From positions 1-6,190 of the forward strand of contig CAJKXG010000080.1 in assembly GCA_905203795.1 (NCBI GenBank): 6,190 nt of DNA, written 5' to 3'. Below are positions 1 through 5,880 of this stretch, piece by piece (the first letter of the stretch is position 1; every line of letters starts with the position of its first letter). Source of the stretch: an uncultured Oscillospiraceae bacterium (lineage in GTDB: Bacteria > Bacillota > Clostridia > Oscillospirales > Acutalibacteraceae). Made by a program: the position numbers and the translations under genes. Below the pieces are notes generated by a model. It worked only from the letters and a program-made list of their open reading frames with translations. It had not been told where the DNA came from and searched no databases.

Positions 1-143
1 TCGACAGCAACGGCCGCGCGCTCACGTTCGGCGATGTGGTGGTGCGTGTCAGCGCGTCGTATGCGCTCGCGATGCACATCGACACCGATGAGTCCAACGC
101 CGCCTGCGCCGCCCCCGGCACGATGGGCGAAATTATCAAATAA
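1..143 (+). CDS. pduL: PduL-type phosphate acyltransferase (phosphate propanoyltransferase), C-terminal part
   Basis: The frame is open from the window edge (first full codon at 3) to TAA at 141-143, giving the last 46 residues. The segment LTFGDVVVRVSASYALAMHI followed by DTDESNAA matches, from memory, the conserved C-terminal beta-barrel end of the PduL family, usually written LTFxNVLVRVSxxYALEMHIDTDEANAA. The family exchanges CoA and phosphate on short acyl groups (propionyl-CoA or acetyl-CoA to acyl phosphate) and uses metal bound partly by histidines; the His of MHIDTDE lies in that conserved region. PduL proteins are usually about 200-215 residues, so about three quarters of the gene lies to the left. 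A terminator starts 20 bases after the stop, so this is the last gene of its transcript. Whether it serves a microcompartment or ordinary acetate or propionate metabolism cannot be told from this fragment. Confidence 0.82.
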   Translation, partial: DSNGRALTFGDVVVRVSASYALAMHIDTDESNAACAAPGTMGEIIK

Positions 144-162
144 GACCTGCGGCACGCGGGAC

Positions 163-194
163 ACGGACACGGCTTTCGCCGTGTCCGTATTTTT
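163..194 (+). terminator. Rho-independent terminator after pduL
   Basis: A perfect 11-bp stem (163-173 with 178-188) closes a TTTC loop and is followed by ATTTTT. The T-run lies only on the + strand side, so it ends the rightward pduL transcript. Read from the other strand the hairpin has a GAAA (GNRA) loop but no U-tract. It begins 12 bases beyond the stop of the DUF1015 gene and is therefore not a convincing intrinsic terminator for it. Confidence 0.9.
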
Positions 195-199
195 ATGCG

Positions 200-1468
200 T
201 TATTGCAGAGCGTTGATCGTCAGACCCGTGATCAGCTTCGGGTAGAAATAGGTGGATTTCTGCGGCATTTTTTCGCCTGCCGCCGCCACATCGCGAATTT
301 CGGATACGCGCGTCGGATTAAGCAGGAAACAGCACTGCGCCGCGCCCTCCCGCACCGCTTGCAGCGCTTCCGCCGCGTCGCGGGTGTAGGTCAGATTCTT
401 CTGATTCGCCATATTTTCCTTGTCGATGCCGAGCAGCCGCTCCAGCACCAGCACGTGCAGGACATTGACGTCCAGTCCGCGCGACGCCGGCGACACCTCC
501 GGCAGCAAGCTGTCCATCACGGCGGTGTCCCGCAGTGTCAGCAGCACGCTGTGCGTACCGTCGTAGAAGCCGAACGCCTTGCGTCCGGCGGCATACGCGT
601 CGTCCAGCGCCGCCTGCAAAGAGGCTGTCGGCAGCGCCTGCGTGTCGAAATACGCCGCGCAATCCGCCAGCAGCCGCGCCGCGTCAAAATCCGGCACATC
701 GCGCACCAAGCGGTGCGTGGGGAATACGACCAGCCCGGGGTGATGCATCTCCACCAGCATCATCATCACATAATCCGCTTCGCCGCCAATCGGCGCGCCC
801 GCCGCCCGTCGGCTGTCGCGGTAATTCAGCGCGGTTTCGTAGCGGTGATGCCCGTCTGCGATGAACAGGCGCGTGTCCGCAAATCCCGCGCACACCTCCG
901 CGATCACCGCTTCGTCGGTTACAGCCCACAACTGATGGGTCAGCCCCTCCGTGTCGGTCAGCTCGTTCAGCAGCGCGGCGTCTCGGATGAGGTCATCCGC
1001 CGTGCGCGCGCCCTCAGACGCCATGTACAGCGAATAAATATTGCTGAAATTGCACGCCGTCGCCGTCATGAGGTTAAAGCGGTCGGTTTTCGCCTTGGAC
1101 AGCGTGAATTCGTGCGGCAGGATGATGTTTTTGGAGAATTCCTCCAAATGCACCTGCGCGATCAGCCCCGTCACCTGCATCGGCACGCCGTTTGCGGTGA
1201 ACCCGATGCGATAAATGTACAGTGCGGGGCGGTCGTCCTGCCGCAGGATGCCGTCCGCCCGCCACTTTGCCAGCACCTCCCCCGCCGTTGCATACGGGTC
1301 GGCGCCGTCGCGCGGCAGCTCCAAACGGATGATGTTATGCGGGTTGGCGGCGAGATATGCCTGCCGTTGTTGCTCCGAAATGATGTCGTAGGGCGGGCAA
1401 ACCAATTCTTCGATGTGTCCGGCGCGTTCGGTGAACCGCAGTGCGCGGAAGGGACGGATTTCTGCCAT
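200..1468 (-). CDS. DUF1015 family protein (function unknown)
   Basis: This 422-residue protein starts at ATG 1468-1466, preceded by GGAGGT (1476-1481) at good spacing; longer upstream readings run into the divergent promoter region and have no family similarity. It carries the family marks of DUF1015: RPFRALRF at the N-terminus, CPPYD at 24-28, PHEFTLSKAKTDR at 118-130, the signature IADGHHRYETAL at 203-214, and a C-terminal segment with LLNPTRVSEI and GEKMPQKSTYFYPK. Length is normal for the family and there is no signal peptide or membrane segment, so it should be cytosolic. No reaction is established that I can state. In Clostridia the family often sits beside serine biosynthesis genes, but not here. 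The DGHHR motif resembles that of ParB/sulfiredoxin-fold proteins such as the archaeal serine kinase SerK; a small-molecule kinase role is only a hypothesis. Confidence 0.93.
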   Translation of the reverse strand: MAEIRPFRALRFTERAGHIEELVCPPYDIISEQQRQAYLAANPHNIIRLELPRDGADPYATAGEVLAKWRADGILRQDDRPALYIYRIGFTANGVPMQVTGLIAQVHLEEFSKNIILPHEFTLSKAKTDRFNLMTATACNFSNIYSLYMASEGARTADDLIRDAALLNELTDTEGLTHQLWAVTDEAVIAEVCAGFADTRLFIADGHHRYETALNYRDSRRAAGAPIGGEADYVMMMLVEMHHPGLVVFPTHRLVRDVPDFDAARLLADCAAYFDTQALPTASLQAALDDAYAAGRKAFGFYDGTHSVLLTLRDTAVMDSLLPEVSPASRGLDVNVLHVLVLERLLGIDKENMANQKNLTYTRDAAEALQAVREGAAQCCFLLNPTRVSEIRDVAAAGEKMPQKSTYFYPKLITGLTINALQ

Positions 1469-1549
1469 AAAAATTACCTCCGATTTGATGTGGTATTTTT
1501 TCCAAAATATGCTATACTGTAAGGAGAACATGCAATAGGGGGATACTTT
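1469..1549. promoter_or_regulatory. Divergent promoter region between DUF1015 and flavin reductase genes
   Basis: All transcription signals for both divergent genes must fit in these 81 bases unless one gene has a distant promoter. Rightward, an extended -10 reads TGCTATACT at 1510-1518. The best -35-like hexamer is TTGATG at 1485-1490, which sits 17 bases before the overlapping TATGCT (1508-1513). AGGGGGA at 1537-1543 is the ribosome binding site of the flavin reductase. Leftward, a weaker pair TTGCAT, 18 bases, CATATT overlaps the same stretch. GGAGGT for DUF1015 is at 1476-1481. The rightward extended -10 is the firmer call. Confidence 0.5.
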
Positions 1550-2053
1550 ATGAGTCAATTTGCAGACATACAACCGACGGCGCTGGCGGATAACCTGTTT
1601 CAGCGCATCGGCAGCGACTGGATGCTGATCACCGCCGGACAGCGCGGCGCGTACAACACCATGACCGCCAGTTGGGGCGGCGCGGGCGTGTTGTGGGGTA
1701 AAAACGTCGCGTTTGTGTTCGTGCGCCCGTCGCGGTACACATACGAGTTCATGGAAAAGGAATCGGCGTTTTCGATGAGCTTTTTCGACGAGAAGTATCG
1801 CGACGCGCTGAAACTGTGCGGCGCGAAATCGGGTCGCGACATCGACAAAGCGGCAGCAACGGGACTCACGCCCTGCTTCGACGGCGCGGCGCCGTATTTT
1901 GAACAGGCGCGGCTGGTGGTGGTGTGCCGCAAACTGTACGCGCAGGATCTCGATCCGGCGCAGCTGCAAGCGCCGCCGCTGGCAGGTTTTTACAAGGACG
2001 GCGATTTCCACCGCATGTATGTGGGCGAGATCACGCAAATCCTTCAACGCTGA
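1550..2053 (+). CDS. Flavin reductase family protein (FMN-binding split barrel)
   Basis: A 167-residue protein with start ATG at 1550, six bases after an AGGGGGA ribosome binding site. It belongs to the flavin-reductase-like FMN-binding family: a split-barrel core with NTMTASWGGAGVLW at residues 36-49 (FMN-phosphate contact region in relatives) and FVFVRPSRYTYEFME at about 55-69, a combination typical of short single-domain Clostridial members. Relatives bind FMN and transfer electrons to or from flavin; the natural partner is usually unknown. There is no signal peptide, so it is cytosolic. It is transcribed alone from the divergent region and ends 45 bases before a strong terminator. Family assignment is firm; substrate and partner cannot be read from the sequence. 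Confidence 0.93.
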   Translation: MSQFADIQPTALADNLFQRIGSDWMLITAGQRGAYNTMTASWGGAGVLWGKNVAFVFVRPSRYTYEFMEKESAFSMSFFDEKYRDALKLCGAKSGRDIDKAAATGLTPCFDGAAPYFEQARLVVVCRKLYAQDLDPAQLQAPPLAGFYKDGDFHRMYVGEITQILQR

Positions 2054-2097
2054 GCGATATGGTCAAATTATAGCACGGAAACAAGCGAAACGTAAAG

Positions 2098-2137
2098 AGG
2101 GGCACGGCAAATTTTACAATTTGCTGTGCCCCTTTTT
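2098..2137 (+). terminator. Terminator between convergent flavin reductase and SGNH hydrolase genes
   Basis: A 16-bp stem (2098-2113 with 2118-2133, one G-U pair) closes a TTAC loop and runs into TTTTT on the + strand, so it ends the flavin reductase transcript. The reverse strand has only a short, interrupted T-rich tail and one C-A mismatch in the stem. It may still stop the SGNH transcript, whose stop codon lies just beyond it at 2147, but more weakly. Confidence 0.92.
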
Positions 2138-2146
2138 GCAAAATAA

Positions 2147-2851
2147 TTACCGTGCGCACGCGCGGATTGCCGCCAGCTCCCGATCGACGATGTCTGTCAG
2201 ATCGGCGAGATCGGGCTTCGGCAGCCCGAACGCTTCCACAGCCAGACAACCCATGACGGCATTGCCGACGCCGTTCAGGTGCATCTCGTCGGTCATCAGT
2301 GTATCCGCGTAATGCTGCGGATCGGCTTCGTAATACGGCAAAAACAGCCGATTCATGTCCAGACACGGGATGTCCAGTTCCCGCGCGACCGTGCGGTTTA
2401 TCTCGATATACGTGGGATACGCCCGCTGGAATTCCTCCGAAAAACGGTGCAGTACCATGCTGTATTGCGTTTGCAGCACCGGCGTGCCGCCGTAACGCAA
2501 AATGCGTGTGCACAGTTCGGTCAGCCCCGCGTGGAACTCGTCCGGCGATACACCGGCGTCGAGGTCGTTGTCGGCGGTGGTAATGATAACCAGATCCGGC
2601 GAAAACGGCTGCACATCGCGGGGGTAGCGCCCCAGCAGATCGCGGATGCAGTTGCCGCCGATGCTGGCGTTGAACATCAACACCTGCGGCGCGTGGTTGC
2701 GCCAGCTTTTTTCCAGCCAGTGAACCCATGTCGGGCGCGCGCCCGCAGGGTTGCAGAATTGGCTTTCGCTCGCGCCGTAAGCCAAAACGGTAAACGCGCG
2801 TTCCGGATGTTGCGCCGCGGTTTGAGCAATGTCGCGTAAGGTTTTTCCCAT
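2147..2851 (-). CDS. SGNH/GDSL-type hydrolase (probable esterase), cytosolic
   Basis: The chosen start is ATG at 2851-2849, giving 234 residues, because GGGGAA (2856-2861) lies just upstream. An in-frame GTG four codons earlier (2863) has no clear ribosome binding site. The SGNH hydrolase blocks are visible. Block I is LAYGASESQF, with the likely nucleophile Ser28 in a GAS rather than the usual GDS setting. Block II glycines are at 65-66 in FNASIGGN. Block III is TADND with Asn95. Block V is TDEMHLN with Asp188 and His191. The family hydrolyses ester bonds, often acetyl or acyl groups on sugars or lipids. No signal peptide is seen, so the substrate should be inside the cell. It follows the surface-protein operon on the same strand, but a likely terminator and about 180 bases lie between, so co-transcription is doubtful. 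The substrate is unknown. Confidence 0.88.
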   Translation of the reverse strand: MGKTLRDIAQTAAQHPERAFTVLAYGASESQFCNPAGARPTWVHWLEKSWRNHAPQVLMFNASIGGNCIRDLLGRYPRDVQPFSPDLVIITTADNDLDAGVSPDEFHAGLTELCTRILRYGGTPVLQTQYSMVLHRFSEEFQRAYPTYIEINRTVARELDIPCLDMNRLFLPYYEADPQHYADTLMTDEMHLNGVGNAVMGCLAVEAFGLPKPDLADLTDIVDRELAAIRACAR

Positions 2852-3073
2852 ATGGTTCCCCACTTTCTGATGATGTCAAGGTTACTCGTCTATCGCTCTG
2901 ATCTCGCGGAGCGCGGCGTGCAGAGAAGATAAATATCCGCAAACAGCGGCGATCCTCGATGTGGATGGCAATTTCCTTTTAGTTTACCGGTACGAGCGGG
3001 AATTCGATTTTAGAAGGATTGTCTGATAAATATAGCAGGCACTGCTGTTACACAGTGCCTGTTGTGTATACAT
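2852..3073. other. Intergenic region upstream of the SGNH hydrolase gene
   Basis: No reading frame here looks protein-like. It holds the hairpin at 3034-3063 and must contain the promoter of the SGNH gene if that gene is transcribed alone. No clear -35/-10 pair with good spacing is visible; TATTTA/TTATCT-like AT-rich sequence on the minus strand around 2928-2938 is the only -10-like candidate. Confidence 0.5.
3034..3063 (-). terminator. Probable terminator of the surface-protein operon
   Basis: CAGGCACTG (3036-3044) pairs perfectly with CAGTGCCTG (3053-3061) across an eight-base loop; an extra G-U and an A-T pair extend the stem to 11. On the minus strand the hairpin is followed by TATATTTATC, a modest T-rich tail. 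It sits about 10 bases after the stop of the small peptide gene, where an operon terminator is expected. The weak U-tract keeps confidence moderate. Confidence 0.62.
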
Positions 3074-3229
3074 TTATGGTAGCGGAGCAACGGGGTCGCC
3101 GCCTTGAAGGATCGATTGATCAGATTGTTGCTGTGGTTCTCCGTTGAGTGTGGCGGTATTTTGTGAATTGCTAACCACAGGAGTCCAATCCGCCAAAATC
3201 AGATTCAGTTTCGGTGCTTCATATTTCAT
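3074..3229 (-). CDS. Small hypothetical protein, 51 residues, coupled to the surface-protein gene
   Basis: ATG at 3229-3227 is preceded by a perfect AAGGAGG (3239-3245), nine bases away, which overlaps the TAA stop of the large upstream gene (3244-3246). This arrangement favours translational coupling and is the main support for the gene. The product begins MKYEAPKLNLILADWTPVV and continues with a polar, Gln/Asn/Ser-rich stretch, including EPQQQSDQS, ending in GGDPVAPLP. There is no cysteine, no signal peptide and no membrane segment. Short proteins beginning MKYxxPK/E are, from memory, common and uncharacterised in gut Clostridia. I cannot assign a function. A peptide modified after translation or a small partner of the surface protein are possibilities only. 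A longer reading to 3355 in the same frame would overlap the upstream gene and lacks a ribosome binding site. Confidence 0.75.
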   Translation of the reverse strand: MKYEAPKLNLILADWTPVVSNSQNTATLNGEPQQQSDQSILQGGDPVAPLP

Positions 3230-3243
3230 GATGTTTATCCTCC

Positions 3244-5784
3244 TTAGACGGCGGGTGTTGTATACGCCACTGCTGCCGTGTAGTACAAATACAGCGCGCG
3301 CATAACATTTTTCAGAGCATCCGGTGTAGAACTTCTGCTCAGCACATTCTTGCAATACGACATGACCGTGTAGTCGATCTGCTCGGTGGTGGTACCATCC
3401 GACAGGGTGACATTGGTCGCAGTGTTCAATTGATGGGCGGGGATATCGGTGATATCCATATAATACAGGTTGTTAGCGCTATCGAATTCCAATGTCTGTT
3501 CTACGTCATTAAGTTTCACTGTACCGGTAGCGTCGGCATCCTTTTTGAAGTACAAACGCAGTGTGGTGTTGGAGAGCAAATCGAGACTTGCACCGTAGAA
3601 CGTAACGCCACCTGCTTTCGGCGTTTTGGTGTACGGGGAGAGATCCTCTGCCGTCACGTTTTTCACATCGTTGTTATCGGTACCGCCGTTTGCCAAATTG
3701 GTTTCGTTGTAGCCAAAGTACTTCTGCGCATAGGCGCCGTAATCCAGCATCGCTTTGACCAGCGGTTGTGCCTCTGCATAGGCACTGTCAGAGAGAATGG
3801 CATTGGCATATTCTGCCACAGAATACGTGTAAATATCGCTGGTCATACCGTTGGCAGTCAACTGCGCAATGACAGTATCCGCCATTTCTTTTGCCGCGAC
3901 ATGACAGGTGAATTTGTATGTATTGTTCTCACCGGCTACGTATGCCGCTTTCTCTGTTTCGCCATTCGGCAAAACAAATGTCATAGAGGCATTCTCCGGC
4001 ACATCCGACATGATGAAATTTATGCCGACATCGCCGCTCAACGTCAGCGAATAGCCATCCAACGTACCAACGCTACCCGTGCTACCGCCCCATACGCCGG
4101 TTACTTTCAAGCCGTCTTTTGTGGTGGCGACAATTCGTATATTGCTGAGATAGAATGTTCCTGTCAAACCGCCGACATTGATGTTGACATCCGCCCCATT
4201 TTTGCCGAATGTTTGCTCGGTACGGGAGATGGTTGCCGTACCCCAAGAGCCGGTGGTTGTCAAACCATATTCGTAAAGGCTACCAAAACCACCATCGTGG
4301 AGAATGCCATTTGACAGACCGGGAGCAGATTCCCCGTTTTTATCGTTGGTATTAAAATGCCACCAGTTTCCGTTGTTTGCGTTATCAGTACCACGATAAT
4401 AATCAAACGTGATATCCAAATCGACAAGCGTATCCGAAGACAAACCAAGTGCATTGGCAATGACGCCTTGGTTCCATTGAACGTTTCCTGTAGAAGTCCA
4501 TTTCAGGTAGGTTTTTCCGCCTTGATCAGGATCGTTTTCAACAATTGATGTATTGCCCGTGTTATGAATTGTCGGATCGGGCAAGGCAACAATGGCAGAT
4601 ACCTGGTTGACAGGAGTCAGTGTCATACCTCCGTAGTTGACGCCGCCGTTGTCGAAGTAGACGCATAGGGTCTGGGCGCCGGCGCTCAGCAGCACTTTTC
4701 TCATAGTGAAGGTTTGATATGTCCCCCAGCCACCGGTGTTCGATACAGATACACTGCCCAGCGTATTGTCGGTTTTGTCGCGAAGAATAACGGTATAAGA
4801 ATCGGAATTGGCCGTGGCCAACTGCATGTCTACTTTGTAATAGCCGGTCTTTTCCACATAAACCGGATAGCCAAAATATTTTCCGGCACCTATGCCTTCG
4901 ATACCGCTACCTCCGAGCCAACTACCGTCGGTTGAAGATGCAGATGCATCATATTGCTTATAATCGATCGTGGTGGCGACATTGCCGCTGATCGCGATCA
5001 AGGGGACAAGATACTCCTGTGCCACTGCCTCCAGCGCATGGAAAGCATTGGAATAGGCAAGCATAGTCAGCGAATCAGTATTAGCAACCGCCTGCGCATC
5101 CGCAATTGCCGTCGTCGCCATAAAGGCGTCGACCGAAGCAGCTGTGTATTTGGTTTTCAACGAGGTTGCGTCATATTGGTCGATAACGGCTTGCAATTTT
5201 TCTTTCGTAAATGCGTACGTACCCCAAACAGCGGTGCGGGTATCGCTATCGCTGATTTTTGCAACAACTTTGATACCGCGAATGTAAAGAGAACTCGTAG
5301 AACTATAATTCTGAGGTTGTATGGATAGGTCATCCCCGTCGCCAAGTTTTTGCCCATCGCGAGAAATCACTGCTTTTGCCCACGCGTTCTTGGTTGTCAA
5401 CTCAGCAGAAAAGTTGAAATAAAAATCGCCGTATTTGCCGTCGGGATCTTTTGTTTCAAAACGCCCCCACTGGTTGCCATCAGCTGCCACAAAATAATAG
5501 TCTAAATAAAAGGTCAAATCGGCCACAGTGGCTGCTGTTAATCCCATGGCGTTCCCTATCATGCTATTATTAAAATAGTATCTATCCGTGGCGCCGTTTT
5601 CCCATTGGATAACATCAAAGCCATCTTTTTGACCTCTGCATGCAGGAGCGGGAGGCTAACCGCCCAATGCATTAAATTCGCCAATCGTATTCTCTCCCGC
5701 TGCGCTTGCCATCATGGTCAGGCCGCTGAGACAGCCGAGCATGAGCGCGCACGAGAGAATCCATGACAAGATCCTTTTGCTCAT
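3244..5784 (-). CDS. Secreted multidomain carbohydrate-binding protein (FIVAR, CBM6), interrupted by in-frame TAG at codon 43
   Basis: Start ATG 5784-5782 follows AAAGGA (5795-5800); the frame runs 846 codons to TAA at 3244 with one internal stop, TAG at 5656-5658. Residues 1-28 form a signal peptide. Residues 54-190 are a beta-rich module I do not recognise. Residues 193-262 resemble a helical FIVAR domain (LQAVIDQYDATSLKTKYT). Residues 270-391 resemble CBM6, with GYYKVDMQLATANSDSYTV, then TGGWGTYQTF and LSAGAQTLCVYF. Residues 422-568 are a second copy of the first module. Residues 574-846 contain two related halves (GYSLTLSGDVGINF; YGASLDLLSNTTLRLYF) of a C-terminal domain common in Clostridial surface proteins. 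No glycosidase, dockerin, sortase or membrane segment is seen, so it probably binds glycans outside the cell without cutting them. If TAG truly stops translation, this is a pseudogene or an unsecreted fragment from 5562. Confidence 0.8.
5656..5784 (-). CDS. Signal-peptide segment ending at the in-frame TAG
   Basis: These 42 codons are the 5' end of the large gene above. They encode a charged start (MSKR), a hydrophobic core (ILSWILSCALMLGCLSGLTM) and an AxA-type signal peptidase site near ASAA at 26-29, followed by GENTIGEFNALGG and then TAG. A lipobox reading at Cys18 is possible (MLGC) but less good than signal peptidase I. The codon phase is identical to that of the downstream 772-codon open frame, so a single base change, not a frameshift, separates the two. 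A free 42-residue peptide is unlikely to be the intended product. Confidence 0.7.
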   Translation of the reverse strand: MSKRILSWILSCALMLGCLSGLTMMASAAGENTIGEFNALGG

Positions 5785-5811
5785 ATTTTTTCCGTCCTTT
5801 CACGCTTTCCA

Positions 5812-5823
5812 TCAAAATTTTGA
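5812..5823. repeat. 12-base perfect palindrome in the leader
   Basis: TCAAAATTTTGA reads the same on both strands. It lies in the untranslated leader of the surface-protein operon, between the predicted transcription start (about 5844) and the ribosome binding site. It could be a second binding site for a dimeric regulator or a chance AT-rich palindrome. Confidence 0.4.
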
Positions 5824-5850
5824 CCCAGAGAAAGCTCTAAACTTATGTGT

Positions 5851-5880
5851 AGTATAGCACGTGTACGTGCACGTTGTCAA
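5851..5880 (-). promoter_or_regulatory. Sigma-A-type promoter of the surface-protein operon
   Basis: On the minus strand a perfect -35 TTGACA (5875-5880) is followed after 18 bases by -10 TATACT (5851-5856), with TGC before it (extended -10). Transcription should start near 5844, giving a leader of about 60 bases before the ATG at 5784. This is the best-formed promoter in the window and argues that the operon, including its TAG-interrupted gene, is expressed. Confidence 0.85.
5857..5870. promoter_or_regulatory. Likely operator palindrome inside the promoter spacer
   Basis: GCACGT-GT-ACGTGC is a perfect inverted repeat with a two-base centre. It abuts the -10 box and fills 14 of the 18 spacer bases, so a dimeric protein bound here would block RNA polymerase. 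The regulator is not in this window and its family cannot be told from the site alone. Confidence 0.6.

Noticed and set aside
203..1522. 439-codon open frame on the + strand
   Set aside because: It is antisense to the DUF1015 gene, very rich in Arg, His and Gln, has no ribosome binding site and no recognisable motif. High GC content explains the open frame.
1521..1538. AAGGAG followed by the mini-ORF ATG CAA TAG before the flavin reductase
   Set aside because: The AAGGAG falls at or before the likely transcription start near 1525, so it would not be fully transcribed, and the two-codon frame is too short to judge.
2874..2879. Perfect TTGACA on the minus strand near the SGNH start
   Set aside because: The position 17 bases downstream falls on the start codon region (ACCATA) and is not a -10; transcription from it would begin inside the gene.
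2031..2942. 303-codon open frame on the - strand
   Set aside because: It overlaps the SGNH gene in another frame and has an Arg-rich composition without family motifs, while the SGNH frame has all catalytic blocks.
3074..3229. Double-glycine leader peptide (bacteriocin-like) reading of the small protein
   Set aside because: Cleavage after GG at 43-44 would leave only seven residues, and no ABC transporter or modification gene is in the window.
3430..4314. 294-codon open frame on the + strand
   Set aside because: Antisense to the surface-protein gene, Cys/His/Arg-rich and without motifs; the minus-strand frame has clear domains.
5559..5624. 22-codon out-of-frame ORF after the TAG whose TGA overlaps an ATG (ATGA) of the large frame, with AGAGGT before it
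   Set aside because: It could allow re-initiation, but the product would lack a signal peptide and start inside the first beta module. Coincidence is more likely.
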